Source: Yamadazyma tenuis
Taxonomy: Eukaryota; Ascomycota; Pichiomycetes; Serinales; Debaryomycetaceae
Direction of reading: 5' to 3'
Assembly (NCBI RefSeq): GCF_029203305.1
Contig: NC_089461.1
Span: 744,001 to 808,000, forward strand
DNA length: 64,000 nt
In this document: positions 8,321 to 19,300 of the stretch, piece by piece
How the letters are laid out: every line of letters starts with the position of its first letter
How positions within the stretch are numbered: position 1 is the stretch's first letter
Made by a program: the position numbers and the translations under genes
Notes under the pieces: model-generated
Seen by the model: the letters and a program-made list of their open reading frames with translations, nothing else
The model's database searches: none
Told to the model about the DNA's origin: nothing

Positions 8321-10393
8321 ATGATTCGAGGTCTAAGACAGCAATATGATGAACGGCTCAATCACATCAACAAGAAATTACTCGATTATCAAAAAGGTAT
8401 CGACTCGTTTGCTATAATCAATGATTCCAACTTCCAACGACCGAACGACTCTAAATCGACTCTTTCTGAGTTGGATGAATCGCTCACTGTGTTGAACCAG
8501 AATTTGTCCCACTTGAATGAATTGTGGGTAATAAAGAACTTGATCAAGGAGATCGAAGCATACATGGCTGACATCAATGAAGTTGTCTTGTCGTTAGAAT
8601 CCTTGTACATTAATTTCGAAAATTTGCTTGGGAAGTTGTCCAAGTTAGACTCCAATCTTGTTGTAAAGTCTGAGGTGTCTACAAAGACAGCCGAATTAAT
8701 GGATGATTTGTGGGTTTATTTGCAAGAAATATTTCAGAAGTATATGCCGTCAAGCGACAAACTCAAGCCAACTATCGATGGTGTAGATGTGGGTGAGTTT
8801 TTATCGCTTGTAGAGAAGTTTAGCAGTATCAGCGAGAAGATCGACGTGAATGAACTTCTTGCTGAGAATAAAGTAATTTGGGAGTCGTATTTGCTTGGTT
8901 TAGCATTCAAGAAGTTGACATTGATCGACACCGACTTGCACATAGAAGACACTGATGGTTCTGTATTGAGTGTGCTAGGCTCTATTTTGAGTTTCATTAG
9001 GTTTATCAATGCCATAAATGTTCAGTCGTTAAAGAACTTGTACCAGCCCAAGCTCAGCAACAAACTTATCAATTTGATTTCTGAGAATATCAATATACTC
9101 GTCGACTCAAGTACGAACGAGTACATTACATTGGTGGAAATCATTAAGGTTGTCGAAGGAACCCACTGGAGGCTTTCATTAAACTTAACGTTGGAGAACT
9201 ATGATAGCAAGATGAAGACGATTTACAACAACTGGATTATGGATAATTATATTGACAAGATCAGACAGGTATTCAAGAGTGCTGATTTCACGAAAGTATC
9301 CGAAATCAAGTGGGAAATCGATGGTAGCCGGTTTGACAACATGAGAGATCAAATCACCACCATGGATAAACGGCTTGATGTAACCATGTCAAACGAGAGC
9401 AAAGTCGAGTCTAAAGCAGATGAACAAGAAGGTGGGTGGAATAGCTGGAACGATGAATGGGATGATAACGAAGAGGACCCAATCCAGCCTACACAAGAAC
9501 CGCAAGAACATAAGGGAGAGGGCTGGGACGACTGGAACGAGTGGGATGAGGATAAGGATTCACAGAGTATCCAAGCACCATCTACTCAAAAGGTATCTTT
9601 AAGTGCCCTTCAAGAACAACCAAACCCGGTGTTAAACACCATAAGAACTACGATCAAAGTGTCGCTGACTGCTAACAAATTGGTGGAGGTCTTGAACGAT
9701 TTCCTCATTGAATCCCAAGCAAACCTTGATCCATTGATTTCAACAATACTTTCGGTTTCTACTATCACGTATCCCAGCTCATCCACCTCATTTTTGTTGT
9801 ACAATGACTTACAGTATTTGGCAAAGAATATGGACAATGAACGTATTAATGGCTTTGCTGAGAGCTTAATAAACCGGAGAATGAATGAAGTTGCGAAAAC
9901 GCTTGTGCAAATCTTGGTCAAGATCAAGCAGGAAGAAAACAACCATATCATATTGACACAGCTCGCCAGCTGGTTTGATAGCATTTTCCAAACCGAGCTC
10001 TTGAACTCCAATTTTTTCAAATTCAAAGACATAGTCTACTACGCAATTGACTTTGTTTGCAATTGGGTACTGAACCTCATCATATCAATAGACGAAGTCA
10101 CGGAATACAAATCCCAAAATTTGACGAAACTAATCGATGAGCTCAATGGATTCTTCAATCAGAAGCTATTGCTTCTTAACGAAACCAAGAGCTTGGAGTC
10201 AATGGAAAGGCTCAGCAACGTGCGTTTCCTTATCAACAATCATTTGGTGGACATCATTGAACGGTTCTACCATGGTGATTTTTACAACATTTCTACGGGT
10301 GAACTCATCTCAGTAATTGAAAGTTGTTTCATTAAAAGTGAATTAAGGGACAACTATATAAATGAAATCGTAGAATTCCGAAATATCAGTTAA
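8321..10393 (+). CDS. DSL1: Dsl1-like ER tethering complex subunit
   Basis: 690 residues; Dsl1 of S. cerevisiae is about 754. Dsl1 joins Sec39 and Tip20 to form the ER tether that captures COPI vesicles returning from the Golgi. Evidence: an all-helical N-terminal part with heptad-like Leu spacing, then a central acidic loop (about residues 368-420) carrying repeated Trp in acidic context (GGWNSWNDEWDDNEED and GEGWDDWNEWDEDKD). This is the diagnostic lasso by which Dsl1 binds alpha- and delta-COP. A helical C-terminal half follows. No enzymatic motif. The last four bases overlap the 3' end of the convergent ATX1 gene. Assignment rests mainly on the Trp-acidic loop plus size and helical architecture. 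Confidence 0.78.
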   Translation: MIRGLRQQYDERLNHINKKLLDYQKGIDSFAIINDSNFQRPNDSKSTLSELDESLTVLNQNLSHLNELWVIKNLIKEIEAYMADINEVVLSLESLYINFENLLGKLSKLDSNLVVKSEVSTKTAELMDDLWVYLQEIFQKYMPSSDKLKPTIDGVDVGEFLSLVEKFSSISEKIDVNELLAENKVIWESYLLGLAFKKLTLIDTDLHIEDTDGSVLSVLGSILSFIRFINAINVQSLKNLYQPKLSNKLINLISENINILVDSSTNEYITLVEIIKVVEGTHWRLSLNLTLENYDSKMKTIYNNWIMDNYIDKIRQVFKSADFTKVSEIKWEIDGSRFDNMRDQITTMDKRLDVTMSNESKVESKADEQEGGWNSWNDEWDDNEEDPIQPTQEPQEHKGEGWDDWNEWDEDKDSQSIQAPSTQKVSLSALQEQPNPVLNTIRTTIKVSLTANKLVEVLNDFLIESQANLDPLISTILSVSTITYPSSSTSFLLYNDLQYLAKNMDNERINGFAESLINRRMNEVAKTLVQILVKIKQEENNHIILTQLASWFDSIFQTELLNSNFFKFKDIVYYAIDFVCNWVLNLIISIDEVTEYKSQNLTKLIDELNGFFNQKLLLLNETKSLESMERLSNVRFLINNHLVDIIERFYHGDFYNISTGELISVIESCFIKSELRDNYINEIVEFRNIS

Positions 10394-10614
10394 TATACAA
10401 TCGAGCCTTTCTTTATCGATTTACCGGTCTTCGCAATGGTCTGGTAAACGGTATCAAAGTCAACCGAATCTTTAGTTTCCACATCTACCGTTTGGGCTTC
10501 CAAAGACACATCAAATTTATCCACGCCGTCTAACCGTTTCAAAACTCTTTCGACGGCCCCTGAGCATCCGGAGCAAGACATGGCGACCTCGAAATGGAAC
10601 TTGTGTCCTGACAT
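10390..10614 (-). CDS. ATX1: Atx1-like copper metallochaperone
   Basis: 74-residue heavy-metal-associated (HMA) domain protein that carries Cu(I) in the cytosol to the Ccc2-type P-ATPase of the late Golgi, feeding multicopper oxidases for iron uptake (established for Atx1). The copper site is visible as MSCSGCSGAV (the M-x-C-x-x-C motif, residues 12-17), followed by the usual amphipathic helix ERVLKRLDGVDKFDVSLE and the second half with DTVYQTIAKTGK; the Lys near the C-terminus (TGK) is the conserved residue next to the copper loop. Length matches the family (about 70 aa). It ends 4 bp inside the 3' end of DSL1 on the other strand. Confidence 0.93.
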   Translation of the reverse strand: MSGHKFHFEVAMSCSGCSGAVERVLKRLDGVDKFDVSLEAQTVDVETKDSVDFDTVYQTIAKTGKSIKKGSIVY

Positions 10615-11541
10615 TGTGTATTTGGATGTTGATGAATAGTTGAGTTACAGTTCCCTGTCACGATTCTTAGTAATGTTCCCGGAGATCGCACTCAGGGCCG
10701 ACGTGTCGATACCGCTGCCACAATTGAGGGTTTTTTGCGGCCATTCGCCAGCCAATAGGCGTGAGGCATGCGCTAGAGGAACAAGAGCAAAGCATACAAT
10801 GCATGTGCCGAAGTACAAAATGAAAACCAGAAACCAGTGGGGATGTTCTTTTTAACTGTTTTAGTAACTTAGAAAACCAGGGTTTCGAGTACGTAGATGC
10901 AGCCGCTTGCAGAGCAAAGAATACTTTGAAACACAAGCACACAAACAGAAACATACAAACACAATCACACAAGCACAAGTACACAAACAGAAACATACAA
11001 ACACAAACTATCCAATGTACAAACCCTCTAACACACCCTATGACCGACCCGCAAGGCAACTCGACACAAACAAACTCCTATTAAAGTGGCGTAGAATGGT
11101 TGCAGTGTTCTCCGTTATGCTCTCCTCAGTACACTATTTCTCTAACAGTGTTCCTTATAGTACTCATTCCTATGTCCTCTTCATGTCCACTTTCAGTATC
11201 CTATGCTTAATGTCTGCAAACCCCCGAACTGTGACTGCTCGAAGAAATCCTCATTCGCGCGACACGCGACATTTACGCATCTTACCGACATCGTGATAAT
11301 CAGCTCTAAAAATCATTTACATACCATCAACTAACTAATTCCAGATATACCCACCAGCACCAAAAATATTCACTGGCTAGATAACCACCTTCTTTGTTAC
11401 CCGTACATCATCTCCATCTTGTCTGTGGTTCCTTGTACATCGTTCCGAAGGTCAGTGGTTTCTAACAAGATTATTTACTAAAACACCTAGATAACGCCTG
11501 CCAAATCATCAATACTACTCAACTGTAATACTTCCAATTTC
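10615..11541 (+). other. 0.93-kb divergent intergenic region with ACA-rich repeats
   Basis: Between the starts of ATX1 and the WD40 gene, so it should hold both promoters. It contains a CACAAACA-type low-complexity stretch with a perfect 26-bp direct repeat (10939-10964 and 10981-11006). Apparent ORFs here (10667-11059 minus, 10907-11296 plus) follow the repeat, lack family resemblance and are not called. No tRNA was seen. Confidence 0.55.
10931..11010 (+). repeat. ACA-rich direct repeats
   Basis: Two identical 26-bp copies beginning ACACAAACAGAAACATAC (10939-10964 and 10981-11006), 42 bp apart. A shorter CACAAGCAC element precedes each copy, so this is an imperfect tandem array. It lies in the ATX1/WD40 divergent promoter region. 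Confidence 0.8.
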
Positions 11542-13141
11542 ATGACCGTGCAACTCACCCAAGAGAACTTCGAAGTCACAACAGACACTGTAAGAGGGTC
11601 TGACACTCTTGTATCATTTTCCAATCATCATCATCAAGATACTGAGTATGAGCTAGACCAATCAGAGTCTTTGACGTTCCTATACAACTTATTGTATGAC
11701 GAACAATCCCAGCTTACCAAATCCGATATCTTGAACATTTTGCACTCTTTGAAGCAGAGAGAAGATAGCTTGCCCTTTTCCTACATGGGTGCCAACACAA
11801 ATGACATTCAAGGAGTTGATTGGCCTCCAGGATTGAAGGAGAAATTCTATTCGGATAGAAGACGAATCGGCTCCGACAAATGGTTCCACAACATCCCTGG
11901 TTCTTTGGATCGTGCCGTAAACGTATGTTTAAACTGTTTTTGTACCATTTGGTTTATTTACTAACTGTTGATAGAAAGTGAGTATCTTAAGCTCCCGGTC
12001 TCATACGGAGTTTTTTAAGTACCACAAGTTTTACAGCAAACTCAAGTTACACATCACCCATTTCCAGTTGCGAAACTTGGTGTGTAGCAATAACATAACT
12101 GGTGGTATTTTCTATCCTCTGAGCCATTTTCATGACAATCATCTTCAGACAACCAATAACTTTGAGCTGACTGACAGCATCCACTCATACTTCAAAATCA
12201 ACCGATTACTGCCCGACGAACAATCAAATGTCAGAAATTCTATGCAGCTCGATTGTGTCATGGATTCCCGAAGTTTGCTTCGAAACTCCAACAGCCGAAT
12301 CTCTACTTTGGCATGCTCTGATAAATACTTGGTTTCAGGAACCTTTGAAGGGGATTATATCTTAACCGATATTTCGGATCCCCAGCACTTTCTTCATTTG
12401 GGAGAACACAACTTGACCCGTAACTACGACGGAATTACCAATAGCATCGTGATCAACGATAACAAACAATTAATTGCATCTTCGAATGATAAGTCCATCA
12501 GGCTTGTGGACTTGTCCACCAACCACAAAACAGAAATAGTCCTTCCTTTTGCTGGTAACTGTCTTGCCATGAACAGGTTCAACCCCAATGAGATCTTTGT
12601 GTCGGGTGACTACTTGAGTTCGTTTATACTTGATAAGAGAATCCCCCTCACCAAGTTTGAGCAGGTTGTTCAGTATAAGGGCCAAGAGGATTATAGTTTT
12701 AGTTGTGACTGGTCTCCAACGAATGAAAACCTTTTGTTATCCGGTAACCAAGATGGGAACGTACGGATCTGGGATAAACGATTTAACGAAGAGCCCTTAT
12801 TTAGTTGGAAAGGAAGTCTTGGACTCTCCAGTGGAGATGTCGTTCCTGGTCCCGTGAGAAACACCAAGTTCAGTCACAAGGGCCAGTTTGTCTGCTGGGG
12901 TGAAAGTCTTGATCATGTGGGGATTGTAAATATCGACGATTTGCATTCAAACACCCAGCAAATGGACCGAATACAGTCTATTGACTTTATTGGCAAATGT
13001 ACCGGGTTAAGTTTCTGCGAGACGGAGAATGGGTACGGAGAACAGTTGATAATAGGTGTAAATGACTGCCCCCTCGGCGGAATACTATCGTACTCCTTGG
13101 AAAGCAGTGAGAAGTGTCTTGATTTCGACCTTCGCTTTTAG
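11542..13141 (+). CDS. WD40-repeat protein with one intron (S. pombe C2A9.03-like)
   Basis: Two exons: 11542-11922 and 11975-13141, giving about 515 residues. The 52-nt intron has donor GTATGT at 11923, branch site TACTAAC at 11959-11965 and acceptor ATAG ending at 11974; splicing falls between codons and joins RAVN to KVSIL. The N-terminal third is polar; PPGLKEKFYSDRRRIGSDKW then leads into a beta-propeller with WD-type repeats, for example NKQLIASSNDKSIRLVD and SCDWSPTNENLLLSGNQDGN followed by VRIWDKR. The architecture resembles an uncharacterised fungal WD-repeat family (S. pombe SPBC2A9.03), named from memory. Molecular role unknown. Confidence 0.82.
11923..11974 (+). other. Spliceosomal intron of the WD40 gene
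   Basis: GTATGT donor (11923-11928), perfect TACTAAC branch site (11959-11965) and AG acceptor 9 nt later (11973-11974). Length 52 nt. Removing it joins two frames that otherwise stop or lack a start, and keeps the codon phase (phase 0). Confidence 0.9.
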
Positions 13142-13211
13142 TTGTCATGTCATTGTATATATATATAAGTGTGTTAATATTATTTTAGTCGTTAATGCTC
13201 ATTGCTATAGG

Positions 13212-13718
13212 CTACCACATTTCATCAGCATCGCCACTGACTTGCATTTCACCTCCAACCTCCTTTATGATTTGATCAATGTTGCTGACTTTCTTCTGTT
13301 CTTTACAAAGCGATGCTATTATCCTCACCTTGTTGCGAGCTTTATTAACTACCTTTTCGTACTCCCCCACATCGGCATCTTTATTACTTAATGGCACCTT
13401 CTCCATAATAGCCCTGATTTGAGTGATATGGGTTTTGATAGACTTGGACGCATCATAGGTTTCAACTTGGTTTTCCCAAAAGTCTACCAATCCTCTAATG
13501 TACCCGATAACAAGAAATCTCTGAAACCCGGTCTGAAACCCATATTCTTTACCCTCGAGGTATTGTGCTTTTGTGGATTCTTCTTGACCTTCTCGGTACC
13601 CTTCTTTGTAGTATTGCTCTTCTAGATTCAAGAGCAGGTCCAAGTTTTCGTCGAGATCAAACTCTTGCTGCCCATCTTTTAGCTTTCTCCGTTTGGAGTC
13701 AGCTAGAGTGTGGTTCAT
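13212..13718 (-). CDS. LTO1: Lto1-like protein (deca-GX3 family)
   Basis: Lto1, with Yae1, is the adaptor that recruits the cytosolic Fe-S assembly machinery to the ABC protein Rli1, and is needed for ribosome biogenesis (established for yeast). The hallmark is the repeated G-x3-G helix: YYKEGYREGQEESTKAQYLE followed by GKEYGFQTGFQRF (about residues 32-65). About 168 residues from the ATG at 13718; an in-frame ATG at 13742 would add eight residues and sits close to the divergent LIN1 start. The protein ends in Trp (DEMW). A C-terminal aromatic residue is the known docking signal of several clients and adaptors of the cytosolic Fe-S targeting complex, so the tail fits the role. Confidence 0.88.
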   Translation of the reverse strand: MNHTLADSKRRKLKDGQQEFDLDENLDLLLNLEEQYYKEGYREGQEESTKAQYLEGKEYGFQTGFQRFLVIGYIRGLVDFWENQVETYDASKSIKTHITQIRAIMEKVPLSNKDADVGEYEKVVNKARNKVRIIASLCKEQKKVSNIDQIIKEVGGEMQVSGDADEMW

Positions 13719-13763
13719 TAGTGCAATTTGAAAGATGAGCATCGCGACCTTTTGTTATTGTCT

Positions 13764-14771
13764 ATGAGTGAAGAAGAATTGGAGGAGACCGTATTAGGGG
13801 GTAGCAGGCGAAGAAGGGATAAGCTCAAGAAGTCTATTCGTGATGAGTATTCGTCTGACTCGAGTGATCTGGACCAGGAGCCGTCAAAATCACCCCCAAC
13901 ACAAGACCAACAGGATTCAGATTCTGACATGTTTGCCAGTGAAAATGACGAGAAAGATTCTGAAAATCCGCCAACAAAGAAGCCCAAGTCCCCAAAGAAG
14001 ATGGATATGTCCAAATTTGAGCTAGAGGTAGGCATTGATGGCATACATGAAGAGGAGGGTCTGGAGGCCGATATAGAAATAGAAGCATTTGACTTGAGAC
14101 AAGAGGAGGAAGAAGGATATTTTGATGACGATGGAAATTTTGTCCGGCACCAGGAGCTTGAGGATGCACAAGACATTGATGACTGGGTAAATGCCGACAA
14201 AGAACAAATTCGAAAGGCCAAACAAGCTCAGGAAAAGCATTTGGCGACCAAAACATTAACATCTATAACCCAAACAACAGCTGAGTTATTGGAGAACCTA
14301 ATAGGGGTCCTCGAGCCTGACGAGACGCCGATGGAAGCATTGGTTCGGTTAGCCCCGGCCAAAAGGCGCAGAGGTAAAAAGAACCATAATGAAACAAATG
14401 AAGACAAACACAAGAAACAACTAATCCTAAAAATCAGCGATGTGTGTGACAAGTTGATGATACACAAAGGAATACAAGAAGCGTACGAGAAGGCCAGAGA
14501 GGAGCTCATGAGGCTCTACCGAAGAGAAACTGGTGAAGATTTCAAGTTCAACAGAGGAATTAAACGGCCCATTGATGAGGTGGAGCAAGAAGATGACTTT
14601 GGTGATAAAATATGGGAGTTCAAGTGGGACGACCTGGACGAGATAAACGGGCCTTACTCGGAGTATGAAATGGGGTTCTGGAAAAACACCTATTTTGAAA
14701 ATAAGGTGGTGGTTCGAAGAGTGGGAGATATGGACTTTGTCCATGTTAGTGAGGTCGACTTCAGTGTTTAG
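13764..14771 (+). CDS. LIN1: Lin1/CD2BP2-like U5 snRNP protein with GYF domain
   Basis: 335 residues. Orthologues (yeast Lin1, human CD2BP2/U5-52K) bind the U5 snRNP protein Prp6 and leave before tri-snRNP activation. Features in order: an acidic Ser/Asp-rich N-terminus; the conserved segment EEEEGYFDDDGNFVRH with DDWVNA (about 125-150); a helical middle with a basic patch AKRRRGKK (probable nuclear signal); and a C-terminal GYF domain (about 280-335) with WEFKWDD, the GPYSEYEM ligand-binding signature and FWKNTYF. The start at 13764 is the first ATG in frame. It is divergent from LTO1 with under 50 bp between starts. A CTG codon at 14634-14636 falls in a polar GYF loop (WDD-x-DEING). Confidence 0.9.
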   Translation: MSEEELEETVLGGSRRRRDKLKKSIRDEYSSDSSDLDQEPSKSPPTQDQQDSDSDMFASENDEKDSENPPTKKPKSPKKMDMSKFELEVGIDGIHEEEGLEADIEIEAFDLRQEEEEGYFDDDGNFVRHQELEDAQDIDDWVNADKEQIRKAKQAQEKHLATKTLTSITQTTAELLENLIGVLEPDETPMEALVRLAPAKRRRGKKNHNETNEDKHKKQLILKISDVCDKLMIHKGIQEAYEKAREELMRLYRRETGEDFKFNRGIKRPIDEVEQEDDFGDKIWEFKWDDLDEINGPYSEYEMGFWKNTYFENKVVVRRVGDMDFVHVSEVDFSV

Positions 14772-14815
14772 TTGTACAGTGGAATTGTTCTATCTATGGA
14801 AATATAATGCTAATG

Positions 14816-16264
14816 TTATTTTAGGTAGTTATGTATAGGGAAGCCGATATCCTTCGAGATGCTCAGGATTTCTTCCCAGCTGAGATTCGACTTCCATCTG
14901 GTTTTTGGTTGCAAAATGTCTCTGCTAAACTGTCTCACAATGAGCCCTCGCGATAAAAGAGATGCCATTTGACTGGGCAAGTCGATGTTGGAAACCAACG
15001 AGAACTTGGCTATTTCGTGCAGTCTTTCGGATATATAGACTTCTGTTTTATCTGCAAATTCAGGAGAATTCTCATCCTTGTTGAAGGATGCAGACTCGTT
15101 TCGGTATATTACCGTCAAGATCCCATATAACCTCTCCAAATCAAAGAAATTGGGCTGGAGAAGCTTCACGTCGATATCCCTCTTTGTGATCTCATTGCCC
15201 TTCTTTGACAGGTATACAAATTTCGAGTACTTGGCACTGGTGAAATAGTACATATCTAGTCTGGGGTCGATATGCGATGCCAAATATGAAGCAATCAAGA
15301 TGAACTTAGCAAGGTAAGTGAAATCTGAAAGCGAGACTTTTGTTCCTGCTTGCTCTAATTCATCGGTTCTATAGTCTATCACCGCCGCGTTAAGTATCGA
15401 ATCATCCTGAAATATAGTCCTTTGTTCCCGATACACCTTCATGAACTCACTGGGTGATATCTGACGGGTTTTCACGGTTCTGATAAAACTTTCCCATTTT
15501 TTGAAACATAACTCAATCAACATGCTTATGCTTGTCCCACAATATTCATGATACAGATCCACTATAACTTGGACATATGAGTGCCAAAATTGAGTTCCTA
15601 CGACACTATTATCAAGCTCTTCATCACCAAAAAAACAGAATTGGTTCTTTTGCAATATACTCACCAATTGCTGGTCAGTGTATGGTTTGAAGTAAACCTG
15701 GGGTATGGCACTAGTGACAGCCGGGTTGGGAATCTCAGTTCTCGATATGAAGATCACAATGATGTTTTTGATGTTGGTACAATCTCTCATTCTGATGAAG
15801 GAATTGACTATATTTATGGGCTCGTCGATGAACAGATCTATTCTGTCCAACACTAAGAAATGGGGGTCATTGTATCCTGTTTGGTCTATGAACATTTGTA
15901 AGTTGAATGCAAAACTTGAAAACGAATCGCAGCCAGTGAGTTTCGCTGAATAGCCTCCTCTATCGTAAAAAGTGTTGGACTTCCGAAGATCTTGGCCACT
16001 ATCGGTACGGATGAGCTTGAGACACTTTTGAAGGAGGAGCCTGTTGTTTACCACCTCGTCACACTGAATTACTGTCTTTTTCACACCTATGGTATCGAGA
16101 AACGAAAACACTGAAAGTGTTTTTCCCACCGAATTGTACCCATGCACAAACACAACAGGCGCACATTCTTCATGATTGGGTGATAAGAAGGCATTAAGCA
16201 AATCAAACTCCTGGTCCCGAAATTGAATACGCTTCTTTAACTCTAGTATTTTCTGAGTGCTCAT
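14816..16264 (-). CDS. ORC5: Origin recognition complex subunit 5
   Basis: AAA+-like ATPase subunit of ORC, which binds origins and loads the MCM helicase. About 482 residues from the ATG at 16264 (S. cerevisiae Orc5 is 479); an alternative ATG at 16291 adds nine. Walker A is VFVHGYNSVGKTLS (about residues 38-51) and the Walker B-type segment is FLVLDRIDLF (about 130-140), followed by the sensor-type strand NIIVIFISR. The C-terminal half is helical and should contain the winged-helix region. It is convergent with LIN1 and lies head to tail with POL2, so two DNA replication genes are adjacent here. Confidence 0.88.
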   Translation of the reverse strand: MSTQKILELKKRIQFRDQEFDLLNAFLSPNHEECAPVVFVHGYNSVGKTLSVFSFLDTIGVKKTVIQCDEVVNNRLLLQKCLKLIRTDSGQDLRKSNTFYDRGGYSAKLTGCDSFSSFAFNLQMFIDQTGYNDPHFLVLDRIDLFIDEPINIVNSFIRMRDCTNIKNIIVIFISRTEIPNPAVTSAIPQVYFKPYTDQQLVSILQKNQFCFFGDEELDNSVVGTQFWHSYVQVIVDLYHEYCGTSISMLIELCFKKWESFIRTVKTRQISPSEFMKVYREQRTIFQDDSILNAAVIDYRTDELEQAGTKVSLSDFTYLAKFILIASYLASHIDPRLDMYYFTSAKYSKFVYLSKKGNEITKRDIDVKLLQPNFFDLERLYGILTVIYRNESASFNKDENSPEFADKTEVYISERLHEIAKFSLVSNIDLPSQMASLLSRGLIVRQFSRDILQPKTRWKSNLSWEEILSISKDIGFPIHNYLK

Positions 16265-16381
16265 GGCTAGTGAATTTTCATTTAGTCGCATACCAGTTTT
16301 AATGTACTTGTGTGCGAGGACGTGTTTTCTCTGTTCCAATAAAATAAATTATGTATTATAGTTTTACAATCTTATATACTA

Positions 16382-19300
16382 TTATGCTAATGTAAGCTCT
16401 TCAACCACTCCTCTAAGGAGTTGAAGATTATATGTGGCAGCCACGTTCTGGAAGACGTGGATCCTCTTTTCTAACTCCAAGTAACTTACTGTCTCTTCCC
16501 ATTTACCAGAACATTGACAGTATTCACTCAAGTTATTACTCTTGATTTGGTTACACTTGGAACATTTCATGTCCTGTCTTAAGAACTTTGTGAAGTAGCG
16601 ACTGAATTGAGTTACAAGCTCTTCCTCAATGGCTACCCGGTTGTATGATTTGTTGCACATAGTACAACTCCAGATAGCCTTCTCAGGATCTCTGCAAACA
16701 TCGATATCTCTGGTATAACTACAGTGATCACAAATCACTTGAGGAATAACCAACGATGAACTTGGGTTGTGAAAGGCAGCTTCATTACTGAACTCTCTGA
16801 TTTCGAAAATCGATAAAAGCTCCTGCCTCAAAACTCTGACTTCAATAGATCTCTTGGTTGATAATCCCATGATGGCACAGAAAAACTTGACGAGTTGCAA
16901 ACAAGGGTTTCTTAGGTGTAAATGAGATCCTGGGAGTTTGGGGAACTCGTATTCTTTTTGCAACTCTGGGTTGATAATCGAGTCTGTTTGCTTCTTGAAC
17001 AACAGTTTTACTCTCTTGAACAATTGCTTTCTGAACATCTCTGTTACACCGTCATGGAAATCATCATCAGCCTCTTCATTATCATCTTGAGAATCAAGTT
17101 TTCTTTGTCCTTTTAATATATGAGCAATTTGAGTGACTCTAGGAGTATTCGCTTGAGTTGGGCCCTTCAACGTATCAGATTTGAACTTTGTGAGAGCATC
17201 CAAAAAGATAATCAACCAATCTTCAAACTCATTTTGGAAGATCACCGGCAAAAATTGTTGTAACTGCCAGTTGTTGACTGGACGTAAATCTTGAATCTCG
17301 TCATTTGTTATCTGGGTGCAGTAGCGACCACCAAAATTGTACTCGTCCATCCAGAGCAAAATATCCCAGTACTTGACGATTTCCATTTCAAGGAAACTAA
17401 ATAAAGGCTTAGCCCTGGCAGCCTTGACAATGTAATGTCCATATGCGTACGAGTTTTCGACTGACACCTTACTGGTTTGGATGAATATTTTGTTTCGGTT
17501 TGCAAAAACAACATTGGCATTCATTCTCTTGAATTCTCCGATTAATTGGTAGAGAGCTTTCGTTGTCAAGTTATGGATATGATAATGTAAGGCAAAGTCA
17601 TAAAGGTAAGAACTATTTCTTTGAATCCAAGACACCAAATGATTCATCATTGAATCTGCATTTATATCGTTATTCAAAGCATCATCCCACCAATTCTTAA
17701 CCATACTTCTCAAGACATTTAATTGGGCATTACCAAAAGAGTCTTCCATTAATGTTGAAGCTCCGTTATTGTTGTCAAACACAGTACCTTCGTCCACCAA
17801 GTCCGCTCCTTCAGCTTCATTGATAATGGAGCTTGTCAATATAGTGTTGATTGACAAGGTTCCTATATCAATTTCCAAACAGGCTGTTTCATAGATCTCT
17901 GGATTATTGATGACAGGGAAATCAAGGTTTTCATAATCCGGAGCTTTATCCATCTCAAATCCACCATGGTCGGCTAAAGGAGTATCAGACCACCAAAGAA
18001 CCATGTTACTGTTCGACAATCGTCTGGCATATTCAATATCAATCAAATAGCTTATGTTCTCTGCTTGGAGATTACAGATGGGAATATTACCATACTTGGA
18101 TAATGAGATCAAATTCTTCATCCATGAAGCCAAGACGAAGAAGTGGTTAACTACTCTCTTAGTGACAAGTGAATGCCATCCGACAGCCGGCAATGAAAGG
18201 GAATTGACGTTCATCTTCACAGTAGGAAAGTTGGCAGTTGAACCCAAAATACTCAACAACCTGTCAGTATAAGGAGATTGAATAGTCAAAAGAGCTTTGT
18301 TACTCTTGCTTTCATTGATCTTTGCAATGGTCTTATCCAATTTCTTGAACAACTTGGAGTTATCGTTGAAGTACGTGACATTGAATTTCATTTCGTTAGG
18401 ATATTCAATAATATTGTACATCTTACCAAGTTTATCCTCCTTAGCAAGGAACAAGTCACGATATATTTTGTCCATGTTACCTGTAAGCTCTTGGGCACCT
18501 GCTGAAGGTTTCAATACAAACATAGTAGCTTCATTCTCCCATGATTTGAAGATAGTGAAGAATTCATAACTATTGGTGGTAAGATGAAGGATATACAAAA
18601 TATCCATGCCGAATCTCTTGAGATAATTGGCATTGTTGACCTGCATCATATCCTTAACATTGAAACCATTCTTCAACCCTTTACCTAAAGTACCAACCCT
18701 TGTGTCATCAAATTTGACACTGTTCCCCAAGTCGATAATTGCACGTTCAATTGGTTTCATCTTCGATTCATATAGTCCCAACAATTTAGAACTGTTCAAA
18801 ATACTGTCAACATTTGAAATTTCTTGTTGGTAAACAGATTGGGGCATTGTGAACTTGTACAAGTTGGTTCCGTCATGACCATTTGGTAAAATGGCATTCG
18901 ATTTCTCGACATCACCTTGCACAATTACCTTTGAAAGATCTAATTCAGTCTTGAAAGATGCATATAATCTCTTTGGAATATGGAAGTTGAACAGGTGAAC
19001 TTTGCCACTAGCAATTATGAACACTTTCAAGTCACCTGGCTTATTAGGATCTTCTTTATATTCTAAGATTTGCCAATCAGAACCAGCAACATTTTCAGCT
19101 TGACGGCGGATTAAACCACCAACTGAAGACCGCTGTGAAGATTCAGAAGATTGACCAAATAATTTCTTTCTTCTTTCTCTGCTCTTTTCTTGGACTTTCC
19201 ATTTGGCCTTCTGGTAAATTAAGAACGCTTCATAGTCCACCAACATGTCTGGACACGGACCATTTAATATAGCATTGTCTCTTTCTTCGTCTTCTTCTGT

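Noticed and set aside
10667..11296. Overlapping ORFs on both strands between ATX1 and the WD40 gene
   Set aside because: They run through the ACA-rich repeats; the plus-strand one begins with TTG, and none resembles a family.
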